Part shown: piece after piece, positions 60,701 to 64,000 of the stretch
Layout of the letters: each line of letters opens with the position of its first letter
How positions within the stretch are numbered: position 1 is the first letter of the stretch
NCBI RefSeq assembly: GCF_020740795.1
Contig: NC_067289.1
Location: 26,282,108 to 26,346,107, forward strand
Source: Apus apus
Lineage: Eukaryota; Chordata; Aves; Apodiformes; Apodidae
DNA: 64,000 bases
Direction of reading: 5' to 3'
Made by a program: the position numbers and the translations under genes
The notes under the pieces: model-generated
What the model saw: only the letters and a program-made list of their open reading frames with translations
What the model was told of the DNA's origin: nothing
Database searches by the model: none

Positions 60701-61104
60701 ATATTCCACATCACTCCATTATAAAGAAAAAAAATAAATTACAAAGAGAAAAATCTAAGCACTGCCCAAAATCTACATTAACCCTGAGGATGTAGGAAAG
60801 GATAAAAATCAATCAGGAATCTCATTAAAAGCCTTGCACACTGAAATGGATACAGGACTAAATTCGTGCTCAGCATCTTGTATTGAATGGAAACCTTACA
60901 GTGCCTCTAAGTGCACCCAAGGAAAGAGGTTTGACAGGTACTTCAGAAGATATTGAACTCACATCCACACTGCAGAGCAGATCATTGAAACCCCAGACAT
61001 GGTTTGAAGAGCAGCAAAGAGCCTTTACAACCCCCAGCCACTCGGAGCTGAGCGGGGTGCAGCACGCCGTCAGCTCCGCACACAGGGCCGCCAGGTCGTT
61101 AATC
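36688..61104 (-). CDS. MED12L: MED12L (Mediator subunit 12-like), last 23 coding exons, 5' part outside the window
   Basis: Paralogue of MED12, a subunit of the CDK8/CDK19-cyclin C kinase module of Mediator, which tunes RNA polymerase II transcription in the nucleus (family knowledge). The window holds the C-terminal half: 3,193 coding nt, about 1,063 residues plus TGA. Recognisable blocks in order are [152 protein letters not shown], the Gln/Pro-rich PQL region, and the end HGHPPHC. The tail resembles MED12L (NQPQQG then GHP), not MED12, and IGSF10 is the expected neighbour. All 22 junctions keep frame. The N-terminal cyclin C/CDK8-activating segment lies beyond the right edge, as would the P2RY/GPR87 genes nested in MED12L introns in mammals. 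Confidence 0.96.
37164..37245 (-). CDS. MED12L: MED12L exon V
   Basis: Acceptor CTGTTGCAG and donor CTCCA|GTAAGT. It encodes [20 protein letters not shown] and QLQKQLS, the near-invariant C-terminal block shared by MED12 and MED12L. Confidence 0.97.
39074..39142 (-). CDS. MED12L: MED12L exon U
   Basis: Acceptor CCTCTCAG and donor CCTTTG|GTAAGC. The 69-nt symmetric exon encodes [20 protein letters not shown] and QPL; the polyglutamine is short and interrupted. Confidence 0.92.
39957..40089 (-). CDS. MED12L: MED12L exon T
   Basis: Acceptor CCCCCATCAG and donor TTCCAG|GTGAGG. It encodes [40 protein letters not shown] and Q. Confidence 0.93.
41192..41331 (-). CDS. MED12L: MED12L exon S
   Basis: Acceptor TCCCCGCAG and donor GCGCG|GTGAGC. 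It encodes [34 protein letters not shown] and LQPPPGPAR. It is very GC-rich and appears shorter than the mammalian counterpart between YTMYG and LMERLRQ (from memory). Confidence 0.9.
41874..41963 (-). CDS. MED12L: MED12L exon R
   Basis: Acceptor GTCTTTCAG and donor GCACAG|GTACTG. The 90-nt symmetric exon encodes [20 protein letters not shown] and [10 protein letters not shown]. The weak donor (and that of exon Q) makes it a candidate cassette exon. Confidence 0.93.
44343..44551 (-). CDS. MED12L: MED12L exon Q
   Basis: Acceptor GGATTGCAG and weak donor CAACAG|GTTTGT. It encodes [35 protein letters not shown] and [20 protein letters not shown]. The Gln-rich block is short. Confidence 0.94.
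45377..45533 (-). CDS. MED12L: MED12L exon P (start of PQL region)
   Basis: Acceptor GCGTTTTAAG and donor CGCAG|GTACGT. It encodes [40 protein letters not shown] and [14 protein letters not shown]-rich, with a G9-type run on the plus strand. Confidence 0.93.
46557..46919 (-). CDS. MED12L: MED12L exon O
   Basis: Donor GCTGAT|GTAAGT. The start follows TACTAAC (a perfect branch-point motif) and CTGAAACAG, giving [18 protein letters not shown]; an in-frame alternative acceptor 9 nt further in (46910) is possible. It then encodes [40 protein letters not shown] and a basic tail [17 protein letters not shown]. Confidence 0.95.
48290..48451 (-). CDS. MED12L: MED12L exon N (ends at a GC donor)
   Basis: Acceptor ATTCTGCAG; donor AAACAG|GCAAGA, a GC-AG intron with an otherwise perfect donor. 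It encodes [40 protein letters not shown] and [14 protein letters not shown]. Both ends are phase 0. Confidence 0.95.
48922..49057 (-). CDS. MED12L: MED12L exon M
   Basis: Acceptor TTTGCTCCCAG and donor CTGAAA|GTAAGT. It encodes [20 protein letters not shown] and [18 protein letters not shown]. Confidence 0.97.
49537..49646 (-). CDS. MED12L: MED12L exon L
   Basis: Acceptor GTGCTGCAG and donor AACAG|GTACAT. It encodes [20 protein letters not shown] and [16 protein letters not shown]. Confidence 0.97.
50217..50306 (-). CDS. MED12L: MED12L exon K
   Basis: Acceptor TTTTTCTTAG and donor AACTTG|GTAAGA. The 90-nt symmetric exon encodes [20 protein letters not shown] and [10 protein letters not shown]. 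Confidence 0.97.
51519..51630 (-). CDS. MED12L: MED12L exon J
   Basis: Acceptor TCTCTTGCAG and donor AATCAG|GTAAAA. It encodes [20 protein letters not shown] and [17 protein letters not shown]. Confidence 0.97.
53153..53314 (-). CDS. MED12L: MED12L exon I
   Basis: Acceptor TTCTACTTGCAG and donor AAAAAG|GTATGG. It encodes [40 protein letters not shown] and [13 protein letters not shown]. Confidence 0.97.
53641..53831 (-). CDS. MED12L: MED12L exon H
   Basis: Acceptor TTTTACTGTAG and donor CTAAG|GTATTT. It encodes [37 protein letters not shown] and [10 protein letters not shown]. The Asn/Ser-rich stretch is a MED12L feature. Confidence 0.96.
53950..54024 (-). CDS. MED12L: MED12L exon G
   Basis: Acceptor CTCACCTAG and donor GAGCCT|GTGAGT. 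This 75-nt symmetric exon encodes [20 protein letters not shown] and CTREP. Confidence 0.95.
54947..55135 (-). CDS. MED12L: MED12L exon F
   Basis: Acceptor TTACTTACAG and donor CTGCAG|GTAACT. It encodes [35 protein letters not shown] and RRILQ. It is 189 nt, phase 0 at both ends. The frame stays open upstream of the acceptor, but the family joins ICQQ directly to EWVGE. Confidence 0.94.
55676..55866 (-). CDS. MED12L: MED12L exon E
   Basis: Acceptor TGCCGTGCAG and donor CAGCAG|GTAACC. It encodes [13 protein letters not shown], a Ser-rich stretch, and [16 protein letters not shown]. Confidence 0.94.
57428..57541 (-). CDS. MED12L: MED12L exon D
   Basis: Acceptor TTTCCCCAG and donor CTTG|GTAAGA. 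It encodes [20 protein letters not shown] and [17 protein letters not shown], among the best-conserved blocks of the family. Confidence 0.96.
59220..59321 (-). CDS. MED12L: MED12L exon C
   Basis: Acceptor TTCTGTAG and donor ACAG|GTAAGT. It encodes [20 protein letters not shown] and [13 protein letters not shown]. Phase 2 in, phase 1 out; joins give LAAACGDP and GTGKLFPG. Confidence 0.94.
59998..60118 (-). CDS. MED12L: MED12L exon B
   Basis: Acceptor CCCTTCCAG and donor GCTG|GTAAGA. It encodes [20 protein letters not shown], then [10 protein letters not shown] to PSLLAA. The reading frame continues upstream of the acceptor, but the in-phase join to exon A (CSVD then VSDLSF) fixes this start. 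Confidence 0.93.
60963..61104 (-). CDS. MED12L: MED12L exon A (first in window)
   Basis: Acceptor CTCTCCCAG at 61105 and donor GAT|GTGAGT. It encodes [31 protein letters not shown] and [10 protein letters not shown]. It starts one base into a codon and ends in phase 0. The preceding exon was not found in 61.1-64 kb. Confidence 0.95.
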
Positions 61105-61199
61105 CTGGGAGAGAAGAGGAAAACTGGCACAGGAGCAAGATAATTTGTAAACAATCAGTATTTAGGTCAAAGCAGATCAGTGCTTGGCAGAAGAACTGG

Positions 61200-61325
61200 T
61201 GTTTTTCTACTTAGGCTGTCTTATCAACCTAGCAGAACACGCAGTTGCTAGTTGAAGAAAGCTCACTGAAAAAAAAAAAAAAATCAGCAAAAGAAAAACT
61301 GGCTTCATCCTGGCTCAAACCAGGA
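61200..61325 (-). mobile_element. Possible LTR remnant abutting the CR1 fragment
   Basis: On the minus strand, sequence starting at the abrupt CR1 break resembles the edge of a common bird endogenous-retrovirus LTR (CTGGTTTGAGCCAGGAT, then a T-rich tract). No viral gene is present. This is based on remembered similarity only and may be unrelated sequence. Confidence 0.3.
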
Positions 61326-61935
61326 CACCAGGGCAGAGTAGAGGGGGAGGAGGACCTCCCTTGACCTGCTGGCCACACTGTTCTTAATGCACCCCAGGAT
61401 ACCATTGGCCTTCTCTGCCACAAGGGCACATTGCTGTCCCATGGATAAATTGTTGTCCACCAGGACTCCAAGGTGCTTCTGCACAGAGCTGCTTTCTAAT
61501 CTGTCAGCTCCTAATCTGTACTGGTGCATGTTGTTGTCCCTCCCCAGGTGCAGGACTCTACACTTATCCTTGTTGAACCTCATGAGGTTCCCCTTCGCCC
61601 AGGTCCTCAGCCTGTCTAGCTCTCACTGAATGGCTGCACAGCCTCTGCTGAATCAGCAACTCCTCCCAGCTTCGTGTCATCAGCAAATTTGCTGACACTC
61701 TGTCCTCTCATCCAGGTCATCGATGAGGATGTTGAACAGGACTGGATTCAGCACTGATCCCTGGGGAAAACCACTAGTCACAAGTCTCCAACTGGACTCT
61801 GCACCACTGACCACCACCCTCTGGGCTCTACTGTTTAGCCAGTTCTCGGTCCATCTCACTGTCTGCTCTTCTGCCCCACACCTCCTGAGCTTGCTCATGA
61901 GGACGTTATGGGAGACAGTGTCAAAAGCCTTGACC
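61326..61935 (-). mobile_element. CR1 LINE internal fragment (reverse transcriptase), degraded
   Basis: Minus-strand peptides match the CR1 reverse transcriptase: [33 protein letters not shown], then the FADD catalytic motif in another frame, then KCRVLHLGRDNNMHQYRLGA and QQCALVAEKANGILGCIK. It has at least two frame changes and stops between the two, so it is inactive. The element is cut off at SALV and lacks its own 3' UTR. It lies in a MED12L intron, same orientation as the gene. Confidence 0.9.
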
Positions 61936-62160
61936 CCTACTCTGTGGGCCCTGTGCTCCTGCCTGGACCCCCCTCTGCAGCTGCACCAGCTCCATCCGCT
62001 GCCATGCAAAACCGTCCCAAGGAGGAGCAGGTGGGTGTACATGTCCCCAGCCCAGCAGGGACACCCATCCCGTGCCAGGCCAGCACTGCTGCCCCAGGGG
62101 AGGAGCAGCCACACCTCAGCTGAGGGCAGGAGCTGCTCTTAGAGGGCACTTGGCCTAATG

Positions 62161-62207
62161 AGGGATCACAGGGTGATTCACTAACAAGGGATCACAGGGT
62201 GATTCAC
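62161..62207. repeat. 26-bp tandem duplication
   Basis: AGGGATCACAGGGTGATTCA occurs twice, at 62161 and 62187, spaced 26 bp, between the two CR1 fragments. Confidence 0.9.
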
Positions 62208-62372
62208 AGTTATCTAATGCTTTGAAAACCAGCACAGGTGACTCATCCCAGTGCAAGTTATTTTTTCTCTGTTCCACAGTGAAACTTGTTTGGCCACATT
62301 TAGCTGTTCCCCTTTGTTGCTCTTACAAAACTGCTTCCTCTCAGCTGCTCTGCCCAGGGCACCCCACTTTTC

Positions 62373-62870
62373 CACAGAATCCCAGCTTGGCTTGGGTTGG
62401 AAAGGACCTCATAGAACACCTAATCCCAACCCCCCCTGCCATGGGGAACATGGGACAGGACAGGGACACCTCCCACTGGACCAGGTTGTTCCAAGCCCCA
62501 TCCAACCTGCCCTTGAACACTTCCAGGGATGGGGCAGCCACAGCTTCTCTGGGCAACCTGGGCCAAGGTCTCACCACCCTTATAGTGAATAATTTCTTCC
62601 TAATGCCTAATCTAAACCTCTCCTCTTCCAGTTTGAAACCATTCCCCCTCATTCCATCACTCCCTGCCCTTGTCAAAACTCCCTCCCCAGCTCTCCTGCA
62701 GCCTCTTCAGGTGTTGGAAGGTTCTTTAAAGCTCTCCCCAGAGCCTTCTCTTCTCCAGGTGGAACCACCTCAACTCTCTCAGTCCATCTCCATAGCAGAG
62801 GGGCTCCAGCCCTCAGATCATCTTTGTGGCCTCCACTGGACATTACAGAGGTGGCTTCATACTGGGCACA
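62373..62870 (-). mobile_element. CR1 LINE 3' end (second copy)
   Basis: The left edge is the reverse complement of a CR1 tail (CACAGAATCCCAGCTTGGCT). The minus strand encodes RFRLGIRKKLFTIRVVRPWP and [19 protein letters not shown], with the older upstream part running to about 62870. It is a separate insertion from the 61.3-61.9 kb fragment, because its 3' end lies upstream of that fragment on the minus strand. Confidence 0.88.
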
Positions 62871-64000
62871 GGGAGAAGAACACAGGAACTGCACACATTT
62901 TGGGCAAGAGTCAATCAGAAAAGAATAAAACTCCATCGTTTTCTTGAGTTTTGTAATCTGTCAGCAGCCTTACAAAAGCTTGTCACCTCCTGCTGCATCT
63001 AGGCCTAACTATCAAGACCAAGAATTTCTTAACAAAAATTGGGACAGAATCAGAACAGAACACCAAGTTTTGATTGTGTAAGAGGAATAAAAGTGCTGGG
63101 GGCAGAGGTAAAGGCTAGATACAAATATCAGTGTCCATGTCTCCCTGCAGCACAGACAATGGAAAACCTGTGCCACACAGGTTCAACACTGCAGTGTCAC
63201 ATCTGCAAGAGATGGCCAAGGGAATCTGGGCACACCCTGGAAGGATAAAGCAACAGAGAGAAGCTCATCTGAATTATGAAAGAAAACAGATTGTCAGCAT
63301 AAAACCCTGACACTGATGTTCTTTCACTGCTAGGGCTCTTCACCATATTTTTTGTCAGTACCTTGAGACCATCTAGAAAGGTCTCACATGGGCATAAGAC
63401 CCAAGAAGTGTCACACTGGATCAGAGCAAAGCTCCACCCAGCTGAGACAGGAGCCAGCACCTGCTGGAGTCAGAAGACAATCACAGCAGGACAGTGGACA
63501 ATCTGCTGAAGTGCAGGTCCCATCCTAAAATCAAGTCATTGGTGATCAACTGGAACTGTGCACCATGAGGTCCAAGACACAACTGACAGCTGTTGTAACT
63601 CCAGTAGCTTATATCCAACAAAACTCTTACAAAGTTTTTAAAAAAAGTTTTAGTCTACATATTAGCTATGGAGATGGATTCCACAGTGAATAAATTACAC
63701 ACTTAACAAATTCAACACCAGTTGCATCATAAGAAGGAAATGACCTAATGCAGAACCTTCCCTCTTTTACAGGCTCCTATGATATGATTCCATGAAAGAT
63801 TGTGCTGAGCTGTAGTGTCTGAAACAGCAGAGGGGCCGATACAAAAGCTCAGTGACCATCTTACAGGGAGTGCCTTCCACCTGGAACTGCCTCCTGCTGA
63901 ATCCTGCAGGTTGACTTAATGAACTAACTCTGAGGAAACGTAACGCGTTTGCAGCAACTAGAAGGAGCAATGAATGAAAACAATAGCAAAAAAAGACACA

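Larger units (their letters stand above)
61105..64000 (-). other. MED12L: MED12L intron (partial) upstream of exon A
   Basis: No further MED12L exon was recognised to the window edge. It contains the two CR1 fragments, the possible LTR remnant and a 26-bp tandem duplication; 62.9-64.0 kb shows nothing identifiable. Confidence 0.7.

Noticed and set aside
36688-61104. Assignment to MED12 rather than MED12L
   Set aside because: The C-terminal NQPQQG/HGHP ending, the Asn/Ser-rich [11 protein letters not shown] block and the IGSF10 neighbour fit MED12L; MED12 ends differently and is X-linked in mammals.
61105-64000. Nested P2RY/GPR87 receptor genes
   Set aside because: In mammals these sit in earlier MED12L introns; no seven-helix receptor frame is present here.

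Overview
This window is vertebrate nuclear DNA, almost certainly from a bird. It has split genes with GT-AG introns, CpG-rich promoters, sparse repeats, and CR1 LINE 3' ends of the type that dominates bird genomes. No bacterial operon, CRISPR array, rRNA or tRNA is visible. Two protein-coding genes lie tail to tail, and their pairing (IGSF10 next to MED12L) matches the known vertebrate neighbourhood on human 3q25.1.

Layout. (1) 1-14.5 kb: no recognisable gene; one CR1 3' end at 3.3 kb and a perfect 12-bp-arm palindrome at 7.16 kb. (2) 14.6-15.5 kb: a CpG-rich block with several consensus splice donors on the minus strand, probably the promoter and first exon(s) of an unidentified minus-strand transcript. 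(3) 15.5-21.4 kb: no gene seen. (4) 21.5-22.6 kb: CpG island and first coding exon of IGSF10, preceded by a pyrimidine-rich minisatellite. (5) 22.4-34.25 kb, plus strand: complete IGSF10 coding region in six exons, encoding a signal peptide, leucine-rich repeats, two Ig domains, a long Ser/Thr/Pro/Ala-rich stalk and ten more Ig domains (about 2,590 residues). All exons join in phase except for a net one-base frame problem near the 3' end of the large exon 4, in extremely GC-rich sequence with a C11 run. (6) 34.3-36.7 kb: the two facing 3' regions. (7) 36.7-61.1 kb, minus strand: the last 23 coding exons of MED12L (Mediator kinase-module subunit), 3,193 coding nt, about 1,063 residues plus stop. 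All 22 introns are in phase; one has a GC donor. (8) 61.1-64 kb: the next upstream MED12L intron, carrying two CR1 fragments and a possible LTR remnant.

The genes share no pathway. IGSF10 is a secreted or pericellular matrix protein; MED12L is a nuclear transcription cofactor. I found no novel multi-gene system. The points most worth a second look are the frame break in IGSF10 exon 4, the perfect duplication in its signal peptide, the unassigned minus-strand promoter at about 15 kb, and the GC-AG intron and AU-rich 3' UTR of MED12L. Comparisons with human proteins are from memory, not from a database search.
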